From the NCBI GenBank assembly GCA_900491605.1, contig UESW01003835.1, positions 1,557,937 to 1,621,936 on the forward strand: a DNA stretch of 64,000 nucleotides, in the 5' to 3' direction. Numbering within the stretch: the stretch's first letter is position 1; every line of letters starts with the position of its first letter. Below the pieces are notes generated by a model. The model was not told the origin of the DNA. It ran no database searches and was given only the letters and a program-made list of their open reading frames with translations. Below, piece by piece: positions 12,700-26,643 of the stretch. Source of the DNA: Calamus simplicifolius (lineage: Eukaryota; Streptophyta; Magnoliopsida; Arecales; Arecaceae). Made by a program: the position numbers and the translations under genes.

Positions 12700-13427
12700 C
12701 CTTGAATTTTTTTTCCAGCAAAGTATGAAGCCTAAATGGGTTGGGATCGTTTGGACAAGGCCTTTACGAACCGGCTCATTGTGGCTTGGCCTGTGTTAAT
12801 CGATGAGAGCGGGAAGGTCAGATTACCTCGCGGTGACCGGACCCAGACGTCGTGCCGGTGCCGGTGCCGGGTTTAAAAACCTTGAAGCGCCTGGGCCTTT
12901 ATTTCCGTTTTCCGGGTCTCCCTCGACGTCGACGAAAACGAGGGCCTTTCGAAGCAAAACCTATACGCCATTAGAACCTGCTTCAATCTCCGTCCGTTCC
13001 TCCCAAGCTATTCAGCGCCCAAGGTTTCTCCGGGGCGTAGGCGGTTTCTGAGACCATCGCGAGGGGCAGCGGCTCGAGAAAGCTAAGTTCTTTCCTCTTC
13101 GGGGCACTAGGGTTTTTCCTGGAAGTGTAACGTCAGGGTTCCTATTCTCTAGAATTTTATCGGTCTTGGAAAGGGAAAAAAAAAAAAATCAGGGTTTTGG
13201 TTTAGGATCGCCTGTGGACTAAAGCGGAGATTCTCTCTTAGGCTTTTACAGCGAATCCGGTGGTAGGATTGGAAGGAAAGAACAGGTATAGTGATCTATA
13301 CAGAAGAACCAGAATCATATTTGTTGGTGCCTATAAAAAGCTGTCTTTTTTTTCGTTGTCAGGTTTGTTAGTGTCTATAAAGTTCTTGTTTTCTTGGTTC
13401 GAGCTGTTGGAGAGTTCAGCGATCAAG
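12700..13427 (+). promoter_or_regulatory. probable promoter and 5' UTR region of the ARID gene
   Basis: Base composition switches from very AT-rich to GC/CpG-rich around 12800-13100, then to pyrimidine-rich leader-like DNA up to the ATG at 13428. No unambiguous TATA box was seen, so the transcription start is not fixed. The frame of the ARID protein stays open upstream to 13260, but that upstream translation looks like leader sequence. A 5' UTR intron is possible. Confidence 0.5.
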
Positions 13428-16400
13428 ATGAGCGGGGGAAAAGATCACAATGTTCCGGAGCAAGGAATGCCAGGACTTCCCAGCAATGAGCACATAGATG
13501 CGGATGTTGAAGACGAGGACCTCCAGTCTCTACTGCAAAACCATGTGCATGAGCAAAATCCTCAGTTTCAGACAGCTGTTAATTTCATTAGTGACTCTGG
13601 ATTCGTAGGGAATTCTCTGGAACCTTGTTCAGTTGATCAGAACATTAAAGAGACTGCCATACCGTCAGAGTTGCAAACTGGTGCTGAAGCTCCTATTTCT
13701 ATGAAGCAGACTGATGATGATTTACCTGGCAATGAAGTTCCCGTTTTAATGAATCAGAGAGGGAATGATTCTGAAAAACCTTGCGACGAAGTTCCTGCTT
13801 TTGTGAATCAGCTGGAGAATGATTCTGAAAAATCTGGTGATCAAGTTCCTGTTTTTATGAACCAGATACATATTGATTCTGAAAAAACTGGTGATGGAGA
13901 TCCTATTTCTCTGAATCAGAAAGAGAATGATTCTGAGCAAAATGGTGCTTTTAGTTTCAAGACTGGAATGGAGGTGGACACGCCACTAGAGAACGGCTGC
14001 AACTCATTAGATTTAGATGTGCAGGGGGCCAAGGGAGAACAACTGGCTCTCGTTAAGAGCTCTCATCAGTCTTTTACCTTTGATGACTTCTTGGATGGTT
14101 ATGATTCTGGGACCAAAGAGGAACAAGATGCTTTCATGAAGGAACTGGAGAATTTCTTTAGGGAGAGGAGTATGGAATTCAAGCCACCTAGGTTTTATGG
14201 CAAAGAACTGAATTGCCTCAAGTAAGTTTGAATAATTATCTTCAACCTTTGTGTTTGAATATCTCTGTCCAACCTTTTGCTGAAATAAGTTTCTTTGAAC
14301 TTTTCTTTTGCCAGGTTGTGGAGAGCAGTAACTAAATTAGGTGGTTATGACAGGGTATGTGTGCTGCTGTTTCTTCTAGAAATCATTTTACTGTGAAAGT
14401 TACTTTCATTCAGACTGTCTAACATAACTTGCTTTTTACCAATCGTCATCTCCCATCTGAGATTGAGGTATTGTATAGGCACTACATGGTTTCTCTTTGT
14501 GATAGATTTTGGATGCAATGGCATTTGCCTCACAAAGAATATGCATGTTCATGATATTTGTGGGGAATGCCACTGGAGTGAAAAATGAGTTAGCTGTGGT
14601 CTCAGTGGCTGTGTATAGGAGATTTCTTTTGCTTCAAAACTTTTTTGTTATCAATAGGAGCTTTGAGTTCCAGTGTTCCTTTTCCATTATCATCATATGA
14701 AGCACTGGCAGCCAATTTATTTTTTAATTAGTGCGAAGCCATGAGCTGTTGGAGCTTTAAAGTTGTTTACTTTCTATTAGTTTATCTGTTGGTAGATGTA
14801 ACTGGATATTCTTCTCTTGACAGAAATCCAAATTCTTGAGTATTGGTTTGGATGTACACTTAAAGCACCATGATTTTATAGCTAAAATATATGAAATTCT
14901 GAGGGGGATTAGGTATGATCCATAGCTGGATGTGTGACACGTACACATACACCTGCACATGCATGCATCCTGTGGCTGCCAGCTGGAAGCCAGTTACTGT
15001 TTTTTGGCCCTCTGAAAGTGTTGTTTCCATGAACAGTTGACAATTTATAGCCACAGTTCATGCATGCATTGCACATCTCTAAGTAGCAGCACTATGCTGC
15101 TCTGTGTTGTCCTCTTTCTTAGCACAATCTTTCCTCCTTTTTGTGTTTTCATTGTAAATCTCTTTCCTGTGGAAATAAGAACATGTTTCTACATTTTAAA
15201 GGAACTATCAAACAAATGTGAATATTCGGGAAGGTAAATGACTGTCATGGGACATATATGCCCTCTGATATAGAAATTTCAGTATTTGACTTATTTTCCA
15301 TCCATTGAGTTCCTGTATGTGATTTCTGGCTAATGTCATTTTCTTCAAATTGTATCTTTAGGTGTCATCATGCAAATTATGGCGTCAAGTGGGAGAGTCC
15401 TTCAAACCTCCAAAGTAAGATTTTATTCTTTGTGCATCTTTCTCTATATTTTTCTTTGTTTCCTTTGTGCATGTGCATATGTGTGCATGCACTCTGGATG
15501 TGCATGTTCTAAGTTTTCATAAGTGAATATGAATTGTATTGAACTGGGCCAACTGCATTTTTTTAAAAATTTCTGTCAGCATTCAAATCTTTTTCTACAT
15601 ATGAAGTCCTTTACACTGTGTGCAAATTATTATCAACTGGTTAACCAATGAAACCAGAGTTCTTAGACCGAGTGACCAAAATCAGACTGGCTGCTTCTAG
15701 GTTTGGTTGATCAATCATGTTGTTATTTGCTAAGATATTGGACTGGAGGATCAGATGGAATAGTGGCAATTTCTTTCTTTTTTTAAAAGTTCCTTGTTGC
15801 TTTTGTGAGTGCAATTACCATCTGGAAATGGTCCTAAAATACTAAGCCTGTGTTTAGTACTTGAATTTGGAAGCATTCAGTAATATAATTCATGGCAAAA
15901 CATATCGTAAGTTACCATAAGTAAAATGTTGTTCATAATAAAAATGATATGAGCAATATGTAAAACAATTCATGAATAATAAATTTATGCAAAGAAACTA
16001 CTACTTTGTGCAATGTTCGATCAATGGAAAAGGTTCAATTGGGGATAAACAAATGCAACAAGGAACAACAGGGATGAGCATCAGAAGTTCGTAGATTTTA
16101 TCATGTTGCTTGACCTTTTATAAGTAACCAAGAAAATGAAGGCCCAACCAATGGTATGACTTCCATATAATGCTATGCACAGGTTGATAGAATCGAGTTT
16201 TTGGTTGCTTTTTCTAGTAAGGATCACAAATCTATCTTTCTACAAGGTTCTGTTTTCAAATCCTGTAGTGGGCGGATTGACCATGCTTGAATGGTTAACT
16301 TTCGATAAAAGGGGACAATTTTTGTTTCTAAATTCTATTTGTCATGTGGCTCTACACTGGCTGAGAAATTCCGTTGCTATCACCCTGTACAATTATTTGT

Positions 16401-19400
16401 TTTCATCTCAAACATAGAGACAATAAAATGAGCTTATGTATAGTGATGTATGTTCTCTCATCTTGACAATGTGATGCATGATCATTGTGCTCGAGTCCTC
16501 AACAGGATGCTTGAAACTCAGAAACTTGAATGAAGAAGTAGCATTAACTATAACTGTTGTCATTTTTCTCTGAACTGGCTGGCATTGTTTATGCAGGACG
16601 TGTACAACAGTCTCTTGGTCATTTCGATGTTACTATGAGAAGGTAATTTCTAAAACTCAATGAATTTCTGTGTAGAGGATAAATATTATGCATGATCCTC
16701 TCATTATTATATTTTTCATAATGTTTGCTTCATCTTTTCCTTCTAATACAAGATGAAAAGTTCCAAGTGTTTTCTCCATGGAATTGTTGTTCATCTTCTT
16801 TATCTTCTACACATTAAAAGTGTTCTTAGACAGCAGGCTTGTTGTGATGCGAATGATATTCAAGATATGGGCAGTCTTTAGTTCTGCACTAGGAGCATGA
16901 AGTGATATGTGGAAAATTTAATTAGATGATTGGAATTTTGAAGAAAATAGAACTAGCACAACTCAATGAGAAACACTGGTGTTAGAAATGTTTTCATTGT
17001 GTGTGAGTCTTGATTCAACGTCAATATTATGCTACACTAGGTGTTCTTTTTTTTATTACCTAAATAACTTGGTGCTTGCAAGAAGAATGTATAATAATAA
17101 TTTGAAAAGTTAGTTGATTAACAAATATCGACAAAATAATCAACAAAATTCAACATGTTTATCCATAATAATGCATGGCTGATCTTAGACAACCAAGCCT
17201 GCTATGAATCCATGATTGTTCATAATTTATTATGTTACTCTTAGAGCTTGCCCTCTGCTTTGCCAAATGCTTGGAGCTAGAATTCACGCTGAATTCATAT
17301 ATGTGCAAATGTAGCCAGCATTTTACTTAGTTGAGCCTCAAAATGGTTTATGCACAGCCGGTTTGGGCTTTTTTGCTTGAAAGAACAAACTTATGGATTA
17401 AGCTTGGGCTTGCCTTCTTTCAAGTAGTCATATTATCAAGCAACGTCAAAGCTTTTCAATGCCGAGTACCCAAGTTTTTCATTCAACATTTCAGTATGAC
17501 TTGCAAATATTTTGAATTTGGGGAGTTGTTTCTCAAATTTTTGAGGTTAGGTGGCTGTTTGATTAGTATGTGAAGTTATAAAATATTATATTTTCTTGAG
17601 CAGAAAAGATGTTGTCATGAATAGTGTTGTGTTGTATTTAGACATCCATGTTTGTCCTTCTTAAAGTATTGTGATTGGGGCCTTGTGGAGATTTTGTCTC
17701 ATTAAAGGTCCTTCGTATTTTATCATTCATCAGCAAGTATCCCTATTTTAACTGGGGAAAGAAGGAAGAAACCCACTACCAGAACTTGTTTTCAATCAGC
17801 TTCAGCAGTTTTAGTAAGTTCTGGAGGTTATGGCAAATTTTGGTCTATGGCTAGTTTCAACCAAAACCAAACAAAACCAGCCTACATGCTTTTTTTAAGA
17901 TGCTTAGATGCAGTTGAGGTAACCTTAAAAATATAGTCAATCCAATTGTGCCTCAAAGATGCTTAAATACAGACAACTTGGTTCCTCTCAATGAGCAAAT
18001 TTGAAGCTTCAGTTTGCAGTGATTGAGATCAAGGCCATTACATACTTCAACATGAAGTGTGCTGTAAGAAGATTAATTAAATAAAGGGAATAAATTGGAA
18101 AAACACAAATGGCACTCCTTCAATAAGAAATACTTAGAAATTTTTGCCCTTGCATGGGGGTCATGATTTAACATTTATGTTATGCCACACTTGAAGGCAT
18201 CGGAAATGCATTTTAAGTTGAACAATTTATTATCTTTTAAGATGAATGGATGTGATGAGAGGACGGTCCTCCTAGTAGTAAGGTTGCTCCATTTTAACTT
18301 GGGTGTCCTAGTTTTGAAACACAAAAACAGCTTTTCACGTGCTGAGCAAGGCTGCAGACATCTAAATCTCTCCAAAACTCACATAATGATATGATAAAAA
18401 ACAACATATGGCTGGCTATGGTCAACCATGTTGGACCATGATTAGTTGTGGTTGGCAGTGTCACCTTTGTGACTTCTAGAAGCCGACATTTGCTGTTCCA
18501 AACACTTTTGGGCTTGTGTCAGTTAACATATTTAAAAGCACAGAGTTGCCTTTGGTGAGATAGAGGATTGAGAATTGTCACTGCATGCTTCAGCACATGA
18601 ACAACCATAGATAAATAGCATCTCAGTAAGGCAGTTGAGTGATTTTTAGGTCTTGTTGTTGATAGTCATGCTGCATCACTATTATCAATTCTGTTATTCA
18701 TAAAGAGCCTAGCGATTGTGTATGTATTATTATGCTTATCAAACTTCTTCATACGAGGAAATAGTGATATAACTCATTCTTGTATTTCGATTTAAGCTAT
18801 CAAATCAATAGAATCCATATTTATGTACTAATTTTTATTTTAATATCAACATTTGACCATATAATATTTTTCAATTTGGGCAGTTATTTTTTTCCTCCTA
18901 GTGTCTCTTTAACTCTACCATCAATATGAATCTTACTTATGGTACTGAACGGTTATCATCAACTCCTTTTAATTCTCTCTCTCTTTGTTAAGCATCTGTG
19001 GCTTGTGCTATGCCTTTTTTAGGATCCTACGGTGTCCTATTATCACCTTCTTATGGTTTATTTTGTCCTTGGATTTCACATCTGTTTTTTCCTTATTCTA
19101 CAGGCTTTACTTGAATATGAGAAACATAAAATTCGTACTGGCGAGCTCCAAATAGCTATGCCTGATTTTATGGAGGCTGAGAACCAGGTGAATCTCTTTC
19201 CATGTTTGGGTACAGAATGTTTGCTCTTATTGTCGTTGTTGTTATTGTTCTTCTTGTTGTTATTTGTGATTGTTGTTCATCAGTATGGGTCCAGCTTTAA
19301 GGATCCTTCACCATCTTTTTGACAAACTAGGCTTTCTGGCATGGCAAACCTTTTCAAATTATTCATGTTTTAGCTTTCATTCAGAGAAATACGACCTCCC

Positions 19401-22400
19401 TCTCTTTTCTGTTCTTTCCTCACAAAATCAAGCCTCTTGTTTGACCAGAGTCTCTTCTATACACTGCCATGACTTCATCATCTCAATTGGTTTTTACTTA
19501 TTCTTTTTCCTGGGATCAACTTTTAGGCAACTTTTGTTGGATATAGCTTAACCATTTCTTTTGGTTCTATGAGCCATTTTTCTGAGCATTTTTAGTTATT
19601 ATATCTTTAATTTCAGATTGTGTTTATATTAATATAAAAACTAACATTTAAATGAATTCAATAGAAATTTTAAAGACGTGTTTGATCTTTGTCTGGCTTA
19701 GTGATTCTTGTCATCTTTGTAGGGTGGTGGGAATCAGTCATCAAGCTTGGGTAGGGCTAGAAGGGATGCTGCAGCCCGTGCTATGCAGGTATGGCACTCT
19801 CAACAACAGTTTGGTCATGGTGAAGTAGGGGACTCCATAATTAAGGTGTGTCCGCACTTTTTAATTTGTTGGTATATTAAATCTTTTGTTCCTGTGTAGG
19901 AAGAGAGTCCATATTCCATTATGAAGCGGGGAAAACCTCTTAAAAGCATCGGTATGGCTTCTCAAAAGTTCTTGATATCACTATCTTCTTTGGATTTTTT
20001 ATGTTTCTATATTTTGTTTAGGTGCACACAAGAGGAAAAACTCATCTAAGCTGGAGCCTGCAATTAAAGTTGCACGTACACAAGATATTCAGACACAGCT
20101 AAGTTTCTTTCTTTCTGCTCATTAGATTTTTCTACTCTTTTACTTGAACTAGATATGCATGTCTTTTATAAATGAGGATCTGATAATTCTCACCAAATAG
20201 ATGTAAATTTGAGGCTTTGCTAGTTACATAGCTAGATACAAGATTTTTGTATTAGGACTCAATTAAGACACTTCTTTGTTTTCCGAGAATCAAGGTTCGC
20301 TCTCTTGATATTGGTACTACATTGGTGCAATGTCGGTATATTTAGTATGCAAGGTGGTTCTGTGCATTGAGATTCGAGATGCATCGTTACTACGTATTGA
20401 TTAGGTACCGTATGTTATGAGACGTTTGGTGTGGAGCAGTATGCACTGGTAATGTAATTTAAAATTTACTACATATAATATTTTTCATGCCAATGTTCTT
20501 AAATCTTTGATCTATATATCCTTTTGTAATCTATTTAAATCTTGTATTACTTTAATATGTATTCTCTTTATGTTAGTTGATACTCGTGTTAGGGATTCAA
20601 GTCTTGGCAGAATGAGGGCCGAGACAATCAAACCATCTCGTCCCAGAGAGATTCCGGGATCGATCTCGCTCGTCCCACCCCGTCCTGTTATGTCTCAGCC
20701 ATAATACATTATATTGTTAATTTAAATAAATTTAATTCATCATAACGATATAACTTTTAATGTTCAAATATGTTTAAAAATCAAATACAACACTAAAGTT
20801 TTGTAAGTAATGTTTTTTATAAAAAAAACTGTTCCAAGCAAATATTGAGATGCTTGATTAGTTTGGGATCGAGACAGAATGAGATGTGGGGCCATATTTC
20901 ATGGAAAAATCAGGAAATTTCTATCCCATGAGATTTAAAACCTTAACCGTATAAATCAAGTTACATATTTATGGCATGGAAGAATAGTGACAAACTTGAT
21001 TTGTCCATGTCGATATCATTGCCTTAACATGAATCTGGGTTTGAGGTTCTTAATCTTGTTGACATTCTTCTTGATTTTTAGGATGGTGGCCTAGCATGGG
21101 AAAACAGAAACATTGTCATATAATGCATCTGTCTCTGTTTATTCAAGGTTTCATATGGATCAAGACATGTTTGGGTGAACCATGAGTCTGCTGGCTCTAG
21201 CTTCTGAGTAGTAGTTCTTGGTCCAGGCTCCCTCTACGTGAGCTTAGATTAGGTTGGGTCTTGTTTTCCTTCAAATTGGATGGCAGCTGGTCATTGGTGC
21301 TTCTTTTTCTTTTTTGGACCTTGTGGACCCACTGCAAGGTTTTCTGACATTTGCACTTGGCTTTATTTATGCGTTCAATCAGGTCTTAGCTGGATGACAA
21401 ATCATTTTTGCCTTGGTGAATCTAGTCCTCCCCACCCCCGGCCCCCAACAAGCCCCACCAAAAAAAAAAAAAAGGTCAAGACCTGTTTGGGGAGTTCCTG
21501 GATCCTGTTGGTTCAGTTAGGAAGAGAGTGTGGAGGGGCAAAGAGGGAAGGAGGAAGTCGGAGTGGGAGAGGGAGAGCGTGGGAAAAATAAATCCCTCTC
21601 ACTGCCTCTGCCCTCGCTTCGTGGCTGATCCTGCTGGATCTGGTGGGAGATTCCCAAACAAGCCCTTATAGTTGCTTGGAACTTGGTTTGGAGTTGTGAA
21701 GGCTGTTACTTTGTTGGTGCTTTGTTTTTCCTATGAGAAGAAATTTCATAATGCTGCTGGCTATGACAGTGCATTCATAAGCAATGACTAGTAAAACTTC
21801 TTCCTCAACTCTTCATAATAGTTCTTTGTTAAGAATGTCGAGTTTGGATATAGGTAGTTACTTTGTACCAGGTTAAATGAAAATGCTAAGTTGTTGAGGG
21901 ATGATGGCAGCATGGATTGCTCACATCCCCCACTGCTGATCAAGTTAAAGGATGTTAAATGAGATGATAGTCTGGCCTTTTATAGGCTGTGAATATTTAG
22001 GAGTGGGAATGATACTTTGAATCACATGAGGTGTCTGTATTAGGTACATATTGGATCCCAATATTTCTTGGATATTTCTCGGATACATGCGTAAAGTATC
22101 TTTTTCCCCCTTTTTTGTGCCAAAAAAAAAAAGAACAGTTCAGATATTTCTTGGGTACGCTCGAGATAATTCTCAATACCTTTAAAATTCAAGGGGGTGT
22201 TTTTATTTATTTTTTATGTTAACTTTTAATGATGAATATATAATTTTGGATCTGTGATATTAATATTTAGATATAAAGTTTGGATTGGGGCCAAGATTTG
22301 ATTGATGACTAAATGATAAGCTTGTAAAAGCTGATATTATTTTGTAAAGTATACTGCATTATTTTGTGAGCTTATTATGCTTTATAAATGTTTGTTTAAT

Positions 22401-23816
22401 ACATACATGTGTATATATACATGTGTATTTATGCATGTATGAATATATAAATACATATATATTCATTGATATATTCTGATTGTATTGAGTCCTACTTTTT
22501 TGAGGGTTGATATTTTGTCAATGTCCCGTGTCCATGTTTGTCTTTCTTAGTTAGAGGTTTGCCTGGGATATTGCTTACTCGGGATGTTGGAGTTGTTAAT
22601 ATCTTCTCTGATCTCTGTGTGGCTGCAAATGAGCAATAGATAACATTGCTAGGGAGGGTGAGAGGTGACAGAATTCTTTCTATGTGAGCATAAAGCTTCT
22701 TGATTCATGTTTTTTCCTTTTTTTTTTTGTCATGTAAGTCTTTTTTCCCTTTAAACTGAGTCCCATTTTTTCTTTTTAAATAAGTACTACAGTTGTTTTG
22801 GAAAAACTTGTCTAAAGACTTAGCTTGTGCAGGGGTTCAAAGTGTTGCCAGATTCTTTGTTAGCCGAGTGGGGAATGCATTCATGCATTTGTCCTATTCT
22901 AGACAAAGTTTTGGACAACATGTTTGTCATTATTTCTCATTGGTGCTCTCATAGTTTTTATGTATACTTATTTATTATTTTATTGTTTAGGAATCTCTTG
23001 CCTTAACTATTGATGTTGGGTTCAGTAAGTATAATAAGTTCTGGCTTTCTGTTGGCAGAGTGGATACAACAATTGTCGATATTGGGGCTCCTGCTGATTG
23101 GGTGAAAATAAATGTGCAGCAAAATGTAAGTTCAACTTATATAAAGTGGAACTCAAATTTCTTTCTGATTCCATGTATACTCGTCTGTTGCATGAACTGT
23201 AGGATGATCTTATTCTTCTGCAATCAATGCGTAATTAAAGAGCATGATCAGGACACTTGCTTTCAATTTACTTTTATTTACCCTAAGCAAATATTTGTTT
23301 CTGTGCAGAAAGATTGCTTTGAAGTCTATGCATTAGTTCCTGGGCTTCTGCGTGAAGAGGTAAAGGATGAATAGTCTTCTCTGATATTTTTTGACTTGTT
23401 TTTGTGTTATTGTGGTTGAAAAATGGTTCTATCTCACCAATATGTCATGACACAATTTTATGAATTTGTTGCTTGAATCTCTTGCAAGCAGATCTTATAG
23501 TTCTTAACATAGGCTGCTCATACTTGGATGATCTCAGGTACAAGTTCTATCAGATCCTGCTGGCCGTTTAATCATATCTGGAGAACCAGAGCGGCCTGAT
23601 AACCCTTGGGGTGTCACACCCTTTAAGAAGGTTGGTATATTGATAGTTTCCAGGCGATCGAGGCCATAACTTTCACTAATTTTTGGTAAATGAAATGAAC
23701 ATCTTTTGTAGGTCATAACCTTGCCTTCACGAATTGATCCACACAAGACTTCAGCAGTGGTCACCCTTCATGGCCAGCTGTTTATACGTGCACCCTTTGA
23801 TCAATCAGATCTATAG
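13428..23816 (+). CDS. ARID DNA-binding protein with C-terminal HSP20-like domain
   Basis: Twelve exons join in frame to 527 aa: 13428-14221, 14315-14354, 15362-15414, 16597-16642, 19104-19187, 19723-19845, 19900-19951, 20022-20097, 23059-23125, 23309-23359, 23538-23630 and 23712-23816. Order in the protein: acidic N-terminus, an 18-residue repeat array (about 85-174), an ARID domain (about 228-335; FMKELENFF, PPRFYG, LNCLKLWRAVTKLGGYDR, LWRQVGESFKPPK), a basic linker, then an alpha-crystallin/HSP20-like domain (about 430-520; CFEVYALVPGLLREE, GRLIISGEPE, LPSRIDP, TLHGQLFIR). This matches the plant ARID3/5/6 and legume SIP1 type, nuclear proteins that bind AT-rich DNA (family knowledge). Start chosen as the first ATG after the leader. 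Intron 8 appears to use a GC donor (20098). Which Arabidopsis paralogue it matches is undecided. Confidence 0.93.
13686..13949 (+). repeat. in-frame 54-bp tandem repeat inside ARID exon 1
   Basis: Four units start at 13734, 13788, 13842 and 13896, each encoding 18 residues of the pattern xVPxxxNQxxxDSExxxD. A shorter degenerate unit precedes them at about 13686 (EAPISMKQ). The units are acidic and polar, so a disordered segment is likely. The copies are diverged from each other but keep frame. Confidence 0.9.
20580..20945. repeat. GGGATCGAGAC/CGTCCC-type dispersed repeat in ARID intron 8
   Basis: Words such as CATCTCGTCCCAGAGAG, CCCACCCCGTCCTG and TTTGGGATCGAGACAGAATGAG mark a degraded dispersed repeat like the one at 2800-3015. 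It starts inside an AT-rich stretch of intron 8 and has no coding content. The rest of this 2.96-kb intron (20098-23058) shows more degraded repeat DNA at 20290-20470 and 22030-22160. Confidence 0.4.
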
Positions 23817-26640
23817 TGACTTTGTAAGGTCCACCGTCTAATAGAAATAAATGCAGGGTGATGTTCTGAAGGTTTTTCCTTCTGACTTGTGGGAAACCTA
23901 GTTAGAAATAATTTTTGATACTGGAGTTGTACAATTGGTACCTTTTCCTCCGTAATTTTAAATTGTCTTTTCTCAGGCCTTTGAAATTGTCATGTTGCTG
24001 AGATGATATTTATACTTTTCAAGTTCATACACAAATTTGAGCATGCTAATTTGTTTGCTCCAACACAGCATGGTGGATTCTCACTTTATTTTTGAGTTGA
24101 AACTTGCTAGCACAACTAGGTTGGGGTAAGGAAAAGCATATGTACCTGCCTTTGGCCCAAGAGAGCTTACATGCGGTCATCCACTGTAGATGTGGCCAGA
24201 TCCTAGTGGGAAAATGCCACCTGGTCATCTCATGTTGTTGCATTATCCTATATCGGGTGTTTGATCAAATGAAACAGTCCCTGATCATAATCTGATTGTC
24301 TGCACTGGATAAGCTGGTAAAGGTGATCTCAACTTCATTTGATTTTTACTTATTCTGGTATGTTGCGTAAGAGTGGGAGATTAGTAGAAAACTGAAGAAT
24401 AAACAGCTCAAGGGACTGGTGTCCTGATACAGGTCTGTCTGCTGTGGTCATGGCAATTTCCTGCTGACCTCTGGGATTGTGTTGTTTATTGTGGTCATGG
24501 CACTTTCCTGCTGACCTCTGCGGTTGTGTTTCTGCTGATGTTCGTGGTTTTGCTTTGAAAGAATGTTGTGGGGCTTGCCCCTTTTCTAGAGAGCAGCTAA
24601 AAATGATGGAAGAGTAGGAGATCAAGTGTATGTAAGCCCTGTGGTTTTTGTTAAGGAGTCTCATCGCTGTAAGTCTTAAAAAATTATTATAACTAAATAG
24701 CAGTGCTAATACAGTTAACCTTGGATTTGACATGACCTGTTGAATTAGAGTTCAGTGTAATGTTCAAGTATTATTAGTATCTACTTAATTCATTCATGTG
24801 CTAGATGAGCATCATATACTCTAGGATTTTAGAACAAGTATAACCTTGCTTGGAGGCTAGTATTGAGGAAAATTATGAGCATCAAACTGGTGGTTTATTG
24901 GATTTGGGCAGTTAGATTGCATTGTGAGGAAAGAGTCTTGCATGACAGATTGCCCAATGGTATCTCTGGTTTGCAAATGAACGAGATAATTGAATGGAAG
25001 GAATAGTGTAACCTCCCAGAAGGGTGGATCAAAGCAGATAAAACTAGCAGAGCGCGTGGACGAGCATGAATGACTTAATTTTCCATGGAAGGTGAGGAGC
25101 TCCGAACCCTAACTATTCCTTTTGAGCATCTTGCTTTCGTGAAGGGTGCATTTGCTTAGGATCTATGGCGGCAACTACCTGCATTTGCTTAACATGGTCG
25201 GAGGGGGCATTTAGGTGAAACATGGTCAGTTTGTTAGTTGCCATGGTCGAAAGGTATAGTAATGGTAGTTTGAAGTAAATGCTTGCTGGAAAGTGGAAGA
25301 ATTTGAGTAATAAATCCAAGTGGAGTCCTGAGTATGAAAAGCTTAGATTTTGCGGCAATGGAATTTTGGATCATCAGGACAATTTTGTTACCAGGGTTCA
25401 AGATAGATAGATATGGTTATGCCAGGAAAGGCCATTTTCGGTCTCTTGTGGTTGGGGTGGGCAAAAGAACAAGCCCGAAGTTTCAGCAAGAACTAAAGAA
25501 AGGTGATCAGCAATCAAATGCCTCAGGAATGACGAATGAGGGCTGGCTGAATTAACGCTTCCATCTATGATATGACTAGGGGGGTCTTAGAATGCACCTT
25601 TTTCTTCTCTTTCTTGATGAACCGCGTACAACTAATTGTCAGCTGACCTGATTGCAAAATATTTATCAATCCCAAATTTCATGCAGTGCATGGTCAAGTT
25701 TGTTTGTCTCAATTAGTAGTCCCTTGATAGAATTCATGAAGAACGAAAGGATCAGTCTACCGTGCACGGCTTTCTTATCCCCGCCCTGGCAAGCCTTGAA
25801 TACAGATGTGATTGGATTATAAGAATGCTTCCATGCTTTTTATGGCTTGTTTTCAGATCGGGATGCACCAGAACCTAGGGAGATCCAGAAGCAGAATAAT
25901 ATGGCAGTGGAGTTTTAGTTGTTTCTTGATATATATATATATATATATATATGTTAAGATCTAATATTATATACGAACATCCTTCAATTAAAATTGATAA
26001 ACAAGTCTTGCAAAGCGAGGAGTATTTAAATTTTTTTTTTCAATTGTTATCGTCAAATTATGAGTCTGGAGGCGTCTCTCTTGGCATCCAGAGCACAAGC
26101 GTTCATTAGTTAAAATCTAATCTTTCAAAGCTTTTAGACCTCATAGATCACAAGTCGCAGAAGCTAATAGAACTGCCGAGTTGGTAACCAACTTGGGAGA
26201 TCCGGGAGCTTGATCTTTTCTTAACTGGCATCCATGGAATTGGTCCCATGTAATTTGCTTAATATATAGCCAATCCTTGTCAAAAGCAAATAAATAGTTA
26301 AAACTGAATAGAGTGAAATGAGTAATTGATTTCATTACCAGATCTTTTCTTTGAAAACCATTTTTATTAAAAATTTTCAGGCTACAATTAATTAGCAGAA
26401 AGACATTTGCAGTTGACTATAGGTGCATGCAAGTTAATTTTCCAGCCTAGTGGAAATTTGGAACCATGACTATCTATGCGGAAATTTTAAACCCACAAAG
26501 CCAAATATCTACTACTTATTCTACGCTTTATCATCATCAACACCCACCAAAAACATCATTCAACACCAAGACAAAGCTTTTAAGATCTTTTTTTACGCAC
26601 CCTGGACGGCAACCGGACTTTTTACTAACCATACCATATA
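23817..26640. other. ARID 3' flank and intergenic DNA
   Basis: This should hold the ARID 3' UTR followed by intergenic DNA. A 47-bp tandem duplication lies at 24443-24536 (TGTGGTCATGGCA...CTGCTGACCTCTG twice). An (AT)12 run is at 25929-25952. The open frames at 24350-24733, 25113-25358 and 25334-25555 show no domain or recognisable similarity, so I do not call them genes. Confidence 0.5.
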
Positions 26641-26643
26641 TTT

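Noticed and set aside
13260..13427. Longer ARID start at an ATG 56 codons upstream
   Set aside because: The added residues are hydrophobic leader-like sequence unlike the acidic start seen from 13428, and the region has 5' UTR composition.
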